Positions 8,750 through 18,041 of a stretch of DNA of 64,000 bases are shown here, piece by piece. The stretch lies in NCBI RefSeq assembly GCF_014132155.1, contig NZ_BLJQ01000004.1, forward strand, positions 218,982-282,981. The letters run 5' to 3'. Position numbers and translations under genes: made by a program. Position 1 is the first letter of the stretch. Each line of letters opens with the position of its first letter. The notes below the pieces were generated by a model, which ran no database searches, was not told the DNA's origin, and saw nothing but the letters and a program-made list of their open reading frames with translations. The DNA comes from Gluconobacter sp. Gdi (GTDB taxonomy: Bacteria > Pseudomonadota > Alphaproteobacteria > Acetobacterales > Acetobacteraceae).

Positions 8750-10182
8750 TGGACGGTCACCTTGAGATTATCCGGCGACATCAACGTCATGGCTGCCGTA
8801 GGCGACGACGCTATTGCTGCTAATGCCGTGAGCGTCAAAGGCGGCTTTGGTGTCAGAGTAATCGATAACGTGCGGTCATTGGGGTTGGCGAAGTAATCCG
8901 GCAGAGCCGCCAGGGCAGGATATGGCGACAGCCCCATTTCCATGCCCTGCGCGAGAACCGTTCTTGCCTGGTCCTGCGCTGCACCGTCCAGAGGGCGTCC
9001 TGCATTCAGGGACGGAAGAGACTGGACCAGACGATCGCCATGCAACGTGAGAGTCACCTGCGCCAGCTGAATGGCATCATGCGGATTTTTGGCTGTTCCA
9101 ACCTTGAGCTGCTGATCCGAAGGACCGAGCAAATTCATGCCGAAATGAGCTTCGGTGAAGTTTGGAATGTTCAAGACACCCTGCACATGCAGTTCGCCCG
9201 TCTGCGCAATCCGCTCTTGCGTATATTTCAAGGTTGAAGAATGCCCATCAATATGGACCGGCACCTTGCCGCTTGAAGAGTGTGTGTGAAAACCCTCTCC
9301 TTCGAAAACCGTCGTGTCTTTGCCGCTTTTACGCGTTCCTGTACCAATCAGCGTATCCATGCTGAACGTTCTGTCTGCCGAAATGATCTGCGTGCCGCTC
9401 AGCTTCATGCTTTCAAGAGGTGGCAGCGCATAGGCAGCGGCCTCGTTCCCCGCCTGCTCGTAGGCAATCCGGGTGGCAAGTTCAGGCTGGCGAAGCTGGA
9501 AATTTTTCAGAGACATCTGCACTGACATGGCGCGAGGCGTTCCGTCAGGCTGAAGCGTCGTACGGGACGCAATGGCAAGGCCGTTCTGGATCGCGATCGT
9601 TGTCGTGCGTCCCGGGCCGTAACCATCAATCTGGATCGAATCTGACGTCAGACTGTTGAAGTGCATGCTGTTCGGCTGAAGAACCTGCGAAAGATTCTGC
9701 ACCGACAGATGATCAATATATCCACGCTCCAGATTCAGATGCCCCAGATCAAGCGACTCCAGACCGCTTTTCCCTGCGGGAGGCGGAGGAGTCACCAGAT
9801 GATTCAGAGTGACGGAATGAGCCCGGATGACCGCAGTAGGCGTCTGGAGAGACGGATCCACCATATCCATATGGGACAGCGTCAGGCCACCATCAGGTGT
9901 CGGGATTGGATGACCCAGACGTAAAGTATGTGCCCGGAACGTCATGTTGCCATTCTGAAGAATGACATCCGTCAGCAACGCTCCACGAGCGAGAATGGCC
10001 GGGCGCGCGGCGGAATAGCTCAGGGTTGCTCCCACAGGAAGGGAGGCACGGAACCGGGAAATCCCCCGATCAAGCGCAACAGAGGCTGCGTGATGGATAC
10101 CAATCGCGCTCATTCCAGCGATGACTGCGAGCAGGCTCGTTGTGAGCCAAGGGCGTTTCACGTTGTTTTTCCTGTTTTTCAT
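8746..10182 (-). CDS. Secreted or membrane-anchored protein of unknown function (AsmA/DUF2125-like appearance)
   Basis: From the ATG at 10182 this is a 478-residue protein. It opens with a basic N-terminus (KNRKNNVKRPW) and a hydrophobic segment (LTTSLLAVIAGMSAIGIHHAA), which looks like a signal anchor. The rest alternates beta-like stretches with Ser/Thr-rich loops (HLNLERGYIDHLSVQNL, LRLGHPIPTPDGG), reminiscent of periplasmic AsmA-like or DUF2125 proteins, but I cannot assign a family with certainty. In-frame starts exist upstream at 10233 (ATG) and 10251 (TTG). They would put polar residues before the hydrophobic segment, so the shorter start is preferred. It overlaps the downstream NAD-binding gene by 4 bases. 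Confidence 0.65.
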   Translation of the reverse strand: MKNRKNNVKRPWLTTSLLAVIAGMSAIGIHHAASVALDRGISRFRASLPVGATLSYSAARPAILARGALLTDVILQNGNMTFRAHTLRLGHPIPTPDGGLTLSHMDMVDPSLQTPTAVIRAHSVTLNHLVTPPPPAGKSGLESLDLGHLNLERGYIDHLSVQNLSQVLQPNSMHFNSLTSDSIQIDGYGPGRTTTIAIQNGLAIASRTTLQPDGTPRAMSVQMSLKNFQLRQPELATRIAYEQAGNEAAAYALPPLESMKLSGTQIISADRTFSMDTLIGTGTRKSGKDTTVFEGEGFHTHSSSGKVPVHIDGHSSTLKYTQERIAQTGELHVQGVLNIPNFTEAHFGMNLLGPSDQQLKVGTAKNPHDAIQLAQVTLTLHGDRLVQSLPSLNAGRPLDGAAQDQARTVLAQGMEMGLSPYPALAALPDYFANPNDRTLSITLTPKPPLTLTALAAIASSPTAAMTLMSPDNLKVTVQ

Positions 10183-10486
10183 CGACACTGGGGACAGGAA
10201 GATGCGGTCCCTGAATTGAGGGCAGGATACCATTCCGGGCGTCCGGGGCAAATCAGACCCAAAAAAATTGCGGTATCATAATACCTCATAGCTCAAAATG
10301 GCTGGAAACCGGGCCGAATCAGCCATCCTGATTCCAAAAGATGACTTGACGGAAAGCCGCGAGCCCGCAATAAGGCCGCACCTGATCCGCTTTCTAGGCA
10401 GCAGCATTCTCATCAGAGAATTCTTCTGTTTGTGAAAGCGCCATCCACGGCGCGGCCCTGTCGCGCCCCAAGCTGGAATGTCACTA

Positions 10487-10960
10487 ATGAAGACCACACG
10501 TTCGCTGAAGCCGGCGGAGGTGACGAAGAACTGGGTGCTGATCGACGCCGAAGGGCTCGTTCTCGGCCGTCTCGCCACCATCATCGCTACTCGTCTCCGC
10601 GGCAAGCACAAGCCGCAGTTTACCCCGCATGTCGACTGCGGTGACAACATTGTTGTCATCAACGCAGAAAAGATCGCTCTGACGGGTAACAAGTTCGGCC
10701 AGAAGCTCTTCCATTACCACACGGGTCATCCGGGTGGCATCAAGGAGCGCACCATCACGCAGCGTCTCACGGGCAAGAACCCGGGTCACGTTGTCGAGAA
10801 GGCTGTTGAGCGCATGATCACGCGCGGTCCGCTGCAGCGTGCTCAAATGAAGCACCTTTATGTTTACGCTGGTTCCGAGCACCCGCATGACGGCCAGAAG
10901 CCTGTCAAGCTGGACGTGGCTGCCCTGAACCGCAAGAACACAATCTCACACGAGTCGTAA
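10487..10960 (+). CDS. rplM: 50S ribosomal protein L13
   Basis: Large-subunit ribosomal protein. The sequence has the full L13 pattern: [20 protein letters not shown] near the N-terminus, [24 protein letters not shown] and the C-terminal [13 protein letters not shown]. The start [12 protein letters not shown] is chosen because alphaproteobacterial L13 proteins begin this way; an in-frame ATG nine bases upstream (10478) would add three residues. It forms the usual pair with rpsI, which starts 9 bases after its stop. Confidence 0.97.
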   Translation: MKTTRSLKPAEVTKNWVLIDAEGLVLGRLATIIATRLRGKHKPQFTPHVDCGDNIVVINAEKIALTGNKFGQKLFHYHTGHPGGIKERTITQRLTGKNPGHVVEKAVERMITRGPLQRAQMKHLYVYAGSEHPHDGQKPVKLDVAALNRKNTISHES

Positions 10961-10969
10961 GGCCTGACC

Positions 10970-11461
10970 ATGTCCGAGACCCAAGAGCGCACCGGCACGC
11001 TGCAGGACCTTGCGAGCGTTGCTCCTGCAGTAGCCACCAACGCCGCCCCGGTTCACGAAGTAAAGCGTGACGCCCAGGGCCGTTCCTATGCTACCGGCCG
11101 TCGTAAGGACGCCGTAGCCCGTGTGTGGATCAAGCCTGGCAAGGGGGACATCATCGTCAATGGCCGTCCGGTCACGACGTATTTTGCCCGTCCGGTTCTG
11201 CGCATGCTTCTGACGCAGCCGTTCCTGATCGCTGACCGCTACAACCAGTTCGACGTGTATTGCACAGTCGCTGGTGGTGGCCTGTCCGGCCAGGCTGGTG
11301 CAGTTCGTCACGGTATCTCCCGTGCACTGACGCACTACGAGCCGAGCCTGCGCGGCATCCTGAAGGCTGCCGGATTCCTGACGCGTGACAGCCGTATTGT
11401 CGAGCGTAAGAAGTACGGCCGTGCGAAGGCACGTCGTTCCTTCCAGTTCTCGAAGCGCTGA
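10970..11461 (+). CDS. rpsI: 30S ribosomal protein S9
   Basis: Small-subunit ribosomal protein of 163 residues. The conserved C-terminal S9 core is clear: [21 protein letters not shown], then [18 protein letters not shown], ending in [17 protein letters not shown], the basic tail that reaches the decoding centre. The first 35 or so residues are a poorly conserved extension common in alphaproteobacteria. It is the second gene of the rplM-rpsI unit and is followed by a strong intrinsic terminator at 11489-11519. Confidence 0.97.
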   Translation: MSETQERTGTLQDLASVAPAVATNAAPVHEVKRDAQGRSYATGRRKDAVARVWIKPGKGDIIVNGRPVTTYFARPVLRMLLTQPFLIADRYNQFDVYCTVAGGGLSGQAGAVRHGISRALTHYEPSLRGILKAAGFLTRDSRIVERKKYGRAKARRSFQFSKR

Positions 11462-11488
11462 TCCGTCAGCTTTTCGAAGCTTTGGAGA

Positions 11489-11519
11489 AACCCCGGTCAC
11501 TCTGTGGCTGGGGTTTTTT
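11489..11519 (+). terminator. Rho-independent terminator after rpsI
   Basis: The stem AACCCC...GGGGTT encloses a second stem GTCAC/GTGGC with a 3-base loop, and a run of six T follows directly. Its position 27 bases after rpsI fits the end of the rplM-rpsI transcript. Confidence 0.85.
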
Positions 11520-11651
11520 CATGCCTGAGGCGCAAACTTTAATTTCCATCAGAAAGTGAATTTGGAAATAATATTTCCCTATCGCCTCTCCCCAACTCCT
11601 GTGGCAGAGTGCCCCGCACGTTTATCAGAGTAGCTTGCGGAAGTTCTTTTC

Positions 11652-12731
11652 ATGACGACCTTCACTATTGAAAAAACCGAAACCCCGATGGATCCGGCTC
11701 ATCGCGCGCAGCTTCTTGTCAGCCCGGCTTTCGGTCGTGTTTTCACTGATCATATGGCGACCATTCGCTATACGAGCGAAAAAGGCTGGCACGACGCCAA
11801 AATTACAGCGCGCCGCCCCTTGAGCATCGACCCGGCATCCACAGTCCTGCACTACGGACAGGAAATTTTCGAGGGCATGAAAGCCTATCGGGAAGCAGAT
11901 GGTCATATCGCGACGTTCCGTCCGCAAGCCAACGCAGCCCGTTTTGCAGCCTCTGCCCGCCGGATGGGCATGGCTGAACTGCCCGAAGACCTCTTCATTC
12001 AAGCCGTTGATGAACTCGTCCGTATCGACCAGGACTGGGTTCCGGCTGGTGAAGGACAAAGCCTCTATCTTCGCCCCTTCATGATCTCCAATGAGGTGTT
12101 CCTCGGCGTAAAGCCTGCAAGCGAATACCTGTTCATTGTCATCGCCTGCCCGGTAGGCGCCTATTTCAGCGCAGGCTGCGTTTCTGTCTGGGTTTCCGAG
12201 TTCTACACCCGAGCAGCGATTGGTGGCACGGGCGAAGCCAAGTGCGGCGGCAACTATGCCGGCAGCCTTGTCGCTCAGGCCGAAGCCAAGGAGAAAGGCT
12301 GCGATCAGGTTCTGTTCCTCGATGCCCGTGAACGACGCTATGTCGAAGAAATGGGTGGAATGAACGTGATGTTCGTACGCAACGACGGCAAGATCGTCAC
12401 GCCTCCCCTCGGAGGCACCATTCTACGCGGCATTACCCGTGACAGCCTGATCAGACTGGCTGCCGACAACGGCATCGAAGTCATCGAAGAACCCGTTGAA
12501 ATCGACGAGATCTTCACGGGAGCCGCATCCGGGAAATACACCGAAGCCTTCGCCTGCGGCACGGCTGCGGTACTTTCACCCGTTGGCAAGCTGGTCCGGC
12601 CTTCCGGGGAAGCCGTGTTTGGCGACGGCGAGACGCCGGGTCCGGTGGCCACCAGACTGAAGAAAATTTTGACCGATCTTCAGGGCGGCCGCACCAATGA
12701 CGCCCATGGCTGGGTGCATCGCATCGTCTGA
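11652..12731 (+). CDS. ilvE: Branched-chain amino acid aminotransferase
   Basis: PLP enzyme for the last step of valine, leucine and isoleucine synthesis. It is 359 residues, the longer form resembling the eukaryotic BCAT type. The N-terminal LHYGQEIFEGMKAYR segment is typical. K197 in GEAKCGGNYAGSL is the expected PLP-binding lysine, and the GGTILRGITRDSLI cofactor-phosphate loop follows. It is monocistronic: it starts about 130 bases after the rpsI terminator and has its own terminator 4 bases after the stop. Confidence 0.95.
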   Translation: MTTFTIEKTETPMDPAHRAQLLVSPAFGRVFTDHMATIRYTSEKGWHDAKITARRPLSIDPASTVLHYGQEIFEGMKAYREADGHIATFRPQANAARFAASARRMGMAELPEDLFIQAVDELVRIDQDWVPAGEGQSLYLRPFMISNEVFLGVKPASEYLFIVIACPVGAYFSAGCVSVWVSEFYTRAAIGGTGEAKCGGNYAGSLVAQAEAKEKGCDQVLFLDARERRYVEEMGGMNVMFVRNDGKIVTPPLGGTILRGITRDSLIRLAADNGIEVIEEPVEIDEIFTGAASGKYTEAFACGTAAVLSPVGKLVRPSGEAVFGDGETPGPVATRLKKILTDLQGGRTNDAHGWVHRIV

Positions 12732-12735
12732 CGAC

Positions 12736-12773
12736 AAAAAACTCCTGTCAGTTCAATACTAACAGGAGTTTTT
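12736..12773 (+). terminator. Rho-independent terminator after ilvE
   Basis: Perfect stem AAAAACTCCTGT / ACAGGAGTTTTT with a 13-base loop. The A-run and T-run on the two sides mean it could work in both directions. Confidence 0.88.
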
Positions 12774-12908
12774 ACAGCTTTGACAACCACAGATCAGGCT
12801 TTCCAGCTTCTGATCGGCATCAAATACGGATTGCGCAGTCACACATCCGAAAGAACGCACCCAAACCCGTAATGGGATTTAGTCGGGCAATATTTTAAGA
12901 GAGATTGC

Positions 12909-12985
12909 TGGGGCGAATGACGGGGATCGAACCCGCGACAACCGGTACCACAAACCGGCGCTCTACCGACTGAGCTACATCCGCC
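12909..12985 (-). tRNA. tRNA-His (anticodon GTG)
   Basis: The minus strand folds as a complete cloverleaf: D-arm AGCTCAGTCGGTAGAGC, anticodon stem CCGGT/ACCGG around a TTGTGGT loop with anticodon GTG, and T-arm GCGGGTTCGATCCCCGT. With acceptor GCGGATG paired to CATTCGC, there is an encoded extra G at position -1, discriminator C73 and an encoded CCA tail. That is the E. coli-like tRNA-His identity pattern. Confidence 0.95.
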
Positions 12986-13060
12986 ACACAGCGATGCGTT
13001 CTTTAGAGAAAGGTTCAGCTGGCGTCTAGCCCTTTCTCAAAGTTTTCTTCAATTTTCTGC

Positions 13061-13924
13061 TTAGATAACAGGGACACCACCAGTTACAGCAATATTGGCA
13101 CCCGAAACGTAACTTGCCTCATCACTGGCCAGAAAGACATAGGCCCCGGCGAGCTCCGCAGGTTGCCCCGGTCTTTTCATCGGACCATCTGCTCCAAAGT
13201 TGCGAACGTGCTCTCCACCCATGGTTGCGGGAATCAGCGGCGTCCAGATTGGTCCGGGAGCAACCGTGTTTGAGCGTATTCCCTGTTCCGCCAGCAACTC
13301 TGCCAGACCACCGCTGAAGTTCAATATGGCGCTTTTGGTTGCAGAATAGGCCAACAGCTTTGGCTTTGGCCGATCCGCATTGACAGAGACGGTGTGAATC
13401 AGGGAACCGCCTTCAGGCATATGAGGAACAACCAGCCGCGATAGCCGGAACACTGCGCCTGAATTCGTATCAAACGTCAGATCCCATTCGTCTTCGCTGA
13501 CATCTTCCAGAGATTCACGTTCGATCTGAAAAGCAGCATTATTGACGAGCACATCCACCTTGCCGAACTCGGCCACCGTCTTGTCGACGATTTCCTTGCA
13601 GACGAAGCGCTCTTTAATGTCTCCCGGCAAGAGCAGCGCTTTTCGTCCCGCTTTATCGACCCATGCTGCAGTCTCGCGGGCGTCGTCCAATTCTTCGGGC
13701 AGGAATGACAACGCTACATCCGCCCCTTCCCGCGCAAAGGCAATCGCGACTGCACGGCCAATCCCGGAATCGCCTCCGGTGATAATCGCCGTTTTTCCCC
13801 TCAGGCGTCCATTCCCCACATAGGTCTGCTCACCATGATCAGGCTTGGGTGTCATTTCTGACGTCTGGCCCGGAATATGCTTTTGCAATGGTGTGTCGAA
13901 CGGGGGCTTCGGATATCGGCTCAT
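13061..13924 (-). CDS. SDR-family oxidoreductase (glucose/ribitol dehydrogenase-like)
   Basis: Classical short-chain dehydrogenase of 287 residues with an N-terminal extension of about 40 residues (MSRYPKPPFDTPLQKHIPGQ...), as seen in stress-associated SDRs such as YhdF/YghA. It has the cofactor motif GGDSGIG (residues 50-56), VLVNNAA (126-131), catalytic S180, Y193 and K197, and the SGANIAVTGG C-terminal signature. The position after tRNA-His and before a divergent SulP gene gives no clue to substrate. An NAD(P)-dependent alcohol, aldehyde or polyol reductase is the likely role. Confidence 0.85.
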   Translation of the reverse strand: MSRYPKPPFDTPLQKHIPGQTSEMTPKPDHGEQTYVGNGRLRGKTAIITGGDSGIGRAVAIAFAREGADVALSFLPEELDDARETAAWVDKAGRKALLLPGDIKERFVCKEIVDKTVAEFGKVDVLVNNAAFQIERESLEDVSEDEWDLTFDTNSGAVFRLSRLVVPHMPEGGSLIHTVSVNADRPKPKLLAYSATKSAILNFSGGLAELLAEQGIRSNTVAPGPIWTPLIPATMGGEHVRNFGADGPMKRPGQPAELAGAYVFLASDEASYVSGANIAVTGGVPVI

Positions 13925-14097
13925 GTCGAACTCCTTAAGTTGTTCTCATGCCAACGCTGTGAATGCAGTGAATGTTCAATCATCTTTCCACGTGAACATC
14001 TTCAATCCTGCTCTAAGGCACGGTACACTGGCCGCACCATTGCCGCGCCGGGCCCGAATACGTCGCACCCTGTAGCTCTTCACTCTCAAGGATTGTC

Positions 14098-15552
14098 ATG
14101 ACACCCGCTCTCTACCGCCGCCAGTGGGGACAAAACCCGCTGCGTGAGGTTCTGGCTGGCATGGTCGGCACTTTTGCCCTCATTCCCGAAGTCATTGCCT
14201 TCTCTTACATCGCCGGTGTTTCACCTGCGGTCTCGCTGTTCGCGTCTTTTGTCATTTCGGTCTCAATCGCAATTTTTGGTGGCCGACCCGGAATGATCTC
14301 AGGAGCCGCAGGATCTGTTGCTCTTGTTGCCGCACCACTCGTACATGCCCACGGCGTGCAAGCCATGCTGCTCGCCACCCTGATCGCCGGCGCTCTACAG
14401 ATTGTGTTCGGCCTTCTGCGCCTTCAGGCCGTTATGCGGTTTGTTTCTGCGGAAGTTCGCACAGGCTTCGTCAATGCGCTGGCCATCATGATCTTTTCCG
14501 CACAGATGCCACAGCTATTGGGTGTTGGCTGGGAAACTTACGCCCTGATCGCTCTGGGTCTCGTCATCATCTACCTGCTTCCCAAGATTTCTGACGCCAT
14601 CCCATCCCCGTTGATTTGCATTGTCCTGCTGACGGCCATCACAATGGTCCATCCAATGCCTGTTCACACGGTGTCAGATCTAGGGGAACTCCCAACGGGT
14701 CTCCCTCACCTCACTATTCCCCACATCAACCTGGATTGGGCGACCCTGTCAGCCGTTATTCCCTATGCCGTCGCCATGGCTGCCGTGGGTTTGCTGGAAT
14801 CCATGATGACAGCATCAGTCGTCGATGACCTGACGGACACGCACGGCAATCAACGTATGGAGTGCACAGGCCTTGGCATCTCCAACATTCTCGTTGGAGC
14901 ATTCGGCGGCATTGCCGGGTGTGGCATGATCGGCCAGACAGTCGGCAATCTGCGTTACGGCGGCCGCGGACGTCTCTCCACCTTCACGGCAGGCGCTTTT
15001 CTGCTTGCCCTGATGGTCCTTCTTCATCGCTGGGTGGGACAGGTTCCGATGGCCGCTTTGGTCGCCATCATGATCATGGTTTCGATCAGCACATTCTCCT
15101 GGGGCAGCCTGCGGGACGTCACGCGCCAACCCAAGCTTTCAAGCCTGACAATGCTTGTAACCGTCGTTGTGGTCGTGCTGACGCATGATCTGGCTGCCGG
15201 CGTTCTAGCCGGGGTTCTCCTGTCGGGCGTGTTCTTTGCCTGGCGCGCTGCCAGCCTGCTGACTGTAACCAGCCACCGCGACGGATCAACAGAGACCTAT
15301 ACCATCTCCGGGCAGGTCTTTTTTGCGTCCGCAGACGGCCTTTCGGCCGAGATTGACTATCTGACGAACGCTGAACTCGTCGTACTCGATTTAACGCATG
15401 CAAGGTTCTGGGATGTCACGTCCGTTCAGGCACTGGAAAAGGTCCTGGACAAGCTTCGAAGTCATGGACGTACAGTTGAAGTCACAGGCCTGAAGCATGA
15501 GCAGCATGGCATAATTGCATCTCAGTCGGACAATACGCTTCTGGCAATGTGA
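14098..15552 (+). CDS. SulP-family inorganic anion transporter
   Basis: Inner-membrane transporter of 484 residues. The SulP core spans about residues 10-380 with ten or more hydrophobic segments, including LREVLAGMVGTFALIPEVIAFS and the GGIAGCGMIGQTVGNL segment, followed by a short C-terminal STAS domain (about residues 395-480, with VVLDLTHARFWDVTSVQALEKV). Substrates in the family include sulfate, bicarbonate and dicarboxylates. The second half, with a GGRGRLSTFTAGAF stretch, is of the bicarbonate/sulfate-type subgroup by appearance only. The stop overlaps the next possible start region, but the following gene is secreted and probably starts further on. Confidence 0.88.
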   Translation: MTPALYRRQWGQNPLREVLAGMVGTFALIPEVIAFSYIAGVSPAVSLFASFVISVSIAIFGGRPGMISGAAGSVALVAAPLVHAHGVQAMLLATLIAGALQIVFGLLRLQAVMRFVSAEVRTGFVNALAIMIFSAQMPQLLGVGWETYALIALGLVIIYLLPKISDAIPSPLICIVLLTAITMVHPMPVHTVSDLGELPTGLPHLTIPHINLDWATLSAVIPYAVAMAAVGLLESMMTASVVDDLTDTHGNQRMECTGLGISNILVGAFGGIAGCGMIGQTVGNLRYGGRGRLSTFTAGAFLLALMVLLHRWVGQVPMAALVAIMIMVSISTFSWGSLRDVTRQPKLSSLTMLVTVVVVVLTHDLAAGVLAGVLLSGVFFAWRAASLLTVTSHRDGSTETYTISGQVFFASADGLSAEIDYLTNAELVVLDLTHARFWDVTSVQALEKVLDKLRSHGRTVEVTGLKHEQHGIIASQSDNTLLAM

Positions 15553-15635
15553 CACGCCTTTCACGGAATATCGCATCCGGACAGGAAGCAGGATACAAAG
15601 ACCTACTCATGATTGTGAGAGGGGAACCTGCCCGG

Positions 15636-16250
15636 ATGCGCAGATTTGTTATCACCAGCCTCCTATGCTCCATCCTCGCTTCCGGAAGCTCTGCCTCCGC
15701 ACAACCCGCGTTTCACAATAAAAACGCCACAGCTCAGATACCTGCTGCCGCACAGGCTCTGATCAATCGCTACAACATGCAGCCCGTTCCTGTGGAAGGT
15801 GGCTGGTTTTCCCAGCTTCAGCGCACCACAGAAACTATTGCGGGCTCGGCTTTGCCTGCACGCTATGCTGGTGTCACACACCCTCTCTCCACAGCGATCC
15901 TGTTCGTGGAAACACGACGGGACTTCTCTGCACTTCACACCCTGAAGACAGCCGAGATCTGGCATTTCTACGCTGGAGATCCCGTTCATCTTCTGTTGCT
16001 TCATCCTGACGGCCGAGGCCAAAGTATCACGCTGGACCGGGACCATCCTGCCTATGTCGTTCCTGAAGGTGTTTGGCAGGGCTCGGCACCTATCGGTCCC
16101 GCTGGCTGGTCATTTGTTGGCACGACCATGGCTCCGGGCTTTATTCCCGAAGACTTTCAACTGGGTGAACGCAAAGCCCTTAGCGAGCGTTATCCTGCCT
16201 TCCGCAAGCAGATTACTGCCCTCACCCGTGTGAAAGTCCAGACCCAATGA
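15636..16250 (+). CDS. Secreted cupin, DUF985 family
   Basis: From the ATG at 15636 the protein begins MRRFVITSLLCSILASGSSASA, a clean signal peptide, so a periplasmic location is expected. The mature part has the DUF985 cupin pattern: ALINRYNMQPVPVEGGWFSQL, STAILFVET, SALHTLKTAEIWHFYAGDP and the late VVPEGVWQGS segment, with His in the HTLKTAEIWHFY region as candidate metal ligands. In-frame starts at 15549 and 15609 would bury the signal peptide. A GAGAGGGGAA stretch lies upstream. It overlaps the following small cupin as ATGA, forming a two-cupin unit. Function is unknown; DUF985 proteins are usually cytosolic, which makes the signal peptide noteworthy. Confidence 0.78.
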   Translation: MRRFVITSLLCSILASGSSASAQPAFHNKNATAQIPAAAQALINRYNMQPVPVEGGWFSQLQRTTETIAGSALPARYAGVTHPLSTAILFVETRRDFSALHTLKTAEIWHFYAGDPVHLLLLHPDGRGQSITLDRDHPAYVVPEGVWQGSAPIGPAGWSFVGTTMAPGFIPEDFQLGERKALSERYPAFRKQITALTRVKVQTQ

Positions 16251-16672
16251 AGATCAGCCTTGGTATTCTGTCGCTTCTGTTCGCACCTGGTTTTGCAGCC
16301 GCGCAGGTTGTCCACCCAGACCATGTTCCAGCAATTTACCCCGCACCAGGCAGTACCCTGCAGGAATTTATCGGTATTGGATCTGCACTCCCGTCCCATC
16401 ATCAGAGCATTGCACTCTTCACCCTGACCGCAGGAACCACCTATCCTGAGAGTTACAATCGACGTTCGGAAGAAATCTTCCTGATCCATGAGGGAGAAGG
16501 CACCGTCTGGCTTGGAGATCAGATAACTCTTGTCAAAGCAGGCGACATCATTCGCATCAGCCCACATTTGAAGCACAAGATTGCGGCTTCCCCGCACTCG
16601 CCCCTCAGTTTTTACGCAATCTCGGCTCCCCCTTTCACCGCCGATGATTACATCCTGACCCCACCGCGGTGA
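16247..16672 (+). CDS. Small secreted cupin
   Basis: A 141-residue protein with a signal peptide (MKISLGILSLLFAPGFAAAQ) followed by a single conserved cupin_2 barrel. The metal-ligand motif appears as YPESYNRRSEEIFLIHEGEGTVWLG with the first His positions replaced, and RISPHLKHKIAA forms the second cupin motif. It starts within the stop of the DUF985 gene (ATGA overlap), so both periplasmic cupins are made together. The substrate is not predictable. The lost HxH ligands suggest it may bind small molecules rather than act as a metalloenzyme. Confidence 0.75.
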   Translation: MKISLGILSLLFAPGFAAAQVVHPDHVPAIYPAPGSTLQEFIGIGSALPSHHQSIALFTLTAGTTYPESYNRRSEEIFLIHEGEGTVWLGDQITLVKAGDIIRISPHLKHKIAASPHSPLSFYAISAPPFTADDYILTPPR

Positions 16673-16874
16673 TGCCTCCAGCACCAGGCTCATTTCCTTC
16701 AAGAAATTTAATATCCCTGAATTCCCTGCAGTATTAAAAGAATGATCTGACTGCTCTTCCTGAAGCAGGTGAATGAATCTGCTTCAGACCGCGATGCAGT
16801 TTTCCATACAATCTTTAATGTTGCGGTAATCCAGTCTTCATACTCCCGTTTGATGAAAACTGTATTAAGGCACC

Positions 16875-18041
16875 ATGCAGCTGCCAGCCTCATCATCCGA
16901 TGCACAGTCTTTACCGCGCAAGCATACTCGCGACCATCGCGTTGATGCCTTGCGGGGCGCTGCTCTGCTGATGATGCTGGCTGACCATGTGCCCGATAAT
17001 CTCATCAACAGAATCACCATTCGCAATTTCGGTTTTGCCGACGCAGCTGAAATCTTCGTCATGCTGGCAGGATATGCGTCCTATTTGGCATATGGTCGGT
17101 TGATCGACCGCGACGGGTGGACCAGCGGTATCCGCCGCATCCTGTCGCGCTGCGCCAAATTGTATATTTATCAGACAGCCATGACACTGGTGTTCGTCTG
17201 GACCGTTCGGCACTGGCGCCATTACGAGCCCGTCCCGGAATATATTCTTGAGCCGCAACTCGCCCACGGATACGGCTGGCTATGGCGCATCCTCACCTTC
17301 GATGCGCTACCGAGCTACCTCAACATCCTGCCGCTCTACATTGTTCTTCTGGCTCTTTTCCCGCTGATCTACGCTGCCCTCAAGAAAAGCGTCTGGCTGC
17401 TGCTTGGCGTCAGCGCAGCCATCTGGGCGATTGCCAATATCGATCCGCGCATCACGGTTCCAAACTGGCTGGACCCAAATGGCTGGTACATGAATCCGTT
17501 CGGTTGGCAGTTTCTATATATTCTGGGTGTGCTCGGTGCCGTTTGGGCATCCAAGCATAATGGCGACCTGCCAGCCAGAACATGGGCCAAGGTGCTCTGC
17601 GGGGGCTACCTGATTGGTGCCTTTATCCTCTGCTTTCCGTATGAATACTGGCACCTGAGCGGGCTGCGCCTGTTTCCGGCCCCACCCAATAATGGGAAAT
17701 CGACTCTCGCCGTCTGGCGATTGTTCGACATTATGTCGATCTTTTATCTCGTGCAGTCTTCACGTGTTCTACGTCGTTTTTCAGCCGATCGTCTGGGCCA
17801 GATCCTGGCCTTGCTTGGCAGAAATTCACTGGAAGTGTTCTCGTTCGGCACAGTGCTGGATTTGCTGGGACGCCTGATCCTTGGAAGTTTTGGAACAGGC
17901 CTGGGCCTTCAGATCATTATTAATGTTCTGGGGCTTATTCTGACCTTCGCGCTGGCAATCCCGCTGGACCGCTCCCGCCAGAAGGCGAAAGCGGCCCGTG
18001 CACGCATGGCCCCTCAAGCCGTAGCAGCACGTCCGGGATAG
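16875..18041 (+). CDS. OpgC-like membrane acyltransferase
   Basis: Polytopic inner-membrane protein of 388 residues with about ten transmembrane segments. The N-terminus RDHRVDALRGAALLMMLADH matches the start of OpgC-type acyltransferases, which succinylate or otherwise modify osmoregulated periplasmic glucans. IRNFGFADAAEIFVMLAGY and NSLEVFSFGTVLDLLGR near the end are also family-like. AAGG lies just before the ATG. Its 3' end overlaps the convergent hflX gene by 28 bases. No opgGH genes are nearby, so the acceptor glycan is unknown. Confidence 0.82.
   Translation: MQLPASSSDAQSLPRKHTRDHRVDALRGAALLMMLADHVPDNLINRITIRNFGFADAAEIFVMLAGYASYLAYGRLIDRDGWTSGIRRILSRCAKLYIYQTAMTLVFVWTVRHWRHYEPVPEYILEPQLAHGYGWLWRILTFDALPSYLNILPLYIVLLALFPLIYAALKKSVWLLLGVSAAIWAIANIDPRITVPNWLDPNGWYMNPFGWQFLYILGVLGAVWASKHNGDLPARTWAKVLCGGYLIGAFILCFPYEYWHLSGLRLFPAPPNNGKSTLAVWRLFDIMSIFYLVQSSRVLRRFSADRLGQILALLGRNSLEVFSFGTVLDLLGRLILGSFGTGLGLQIIINVLGLILTFALAIPLDRSRQKAKAARARMAPQAVAARPG

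Noticed and set aside
10276..10692. A 138-codon minus-strand frame near the start of rplM
   Set aside because: Overlaps rplM on the other strand and has shadow-like composition.
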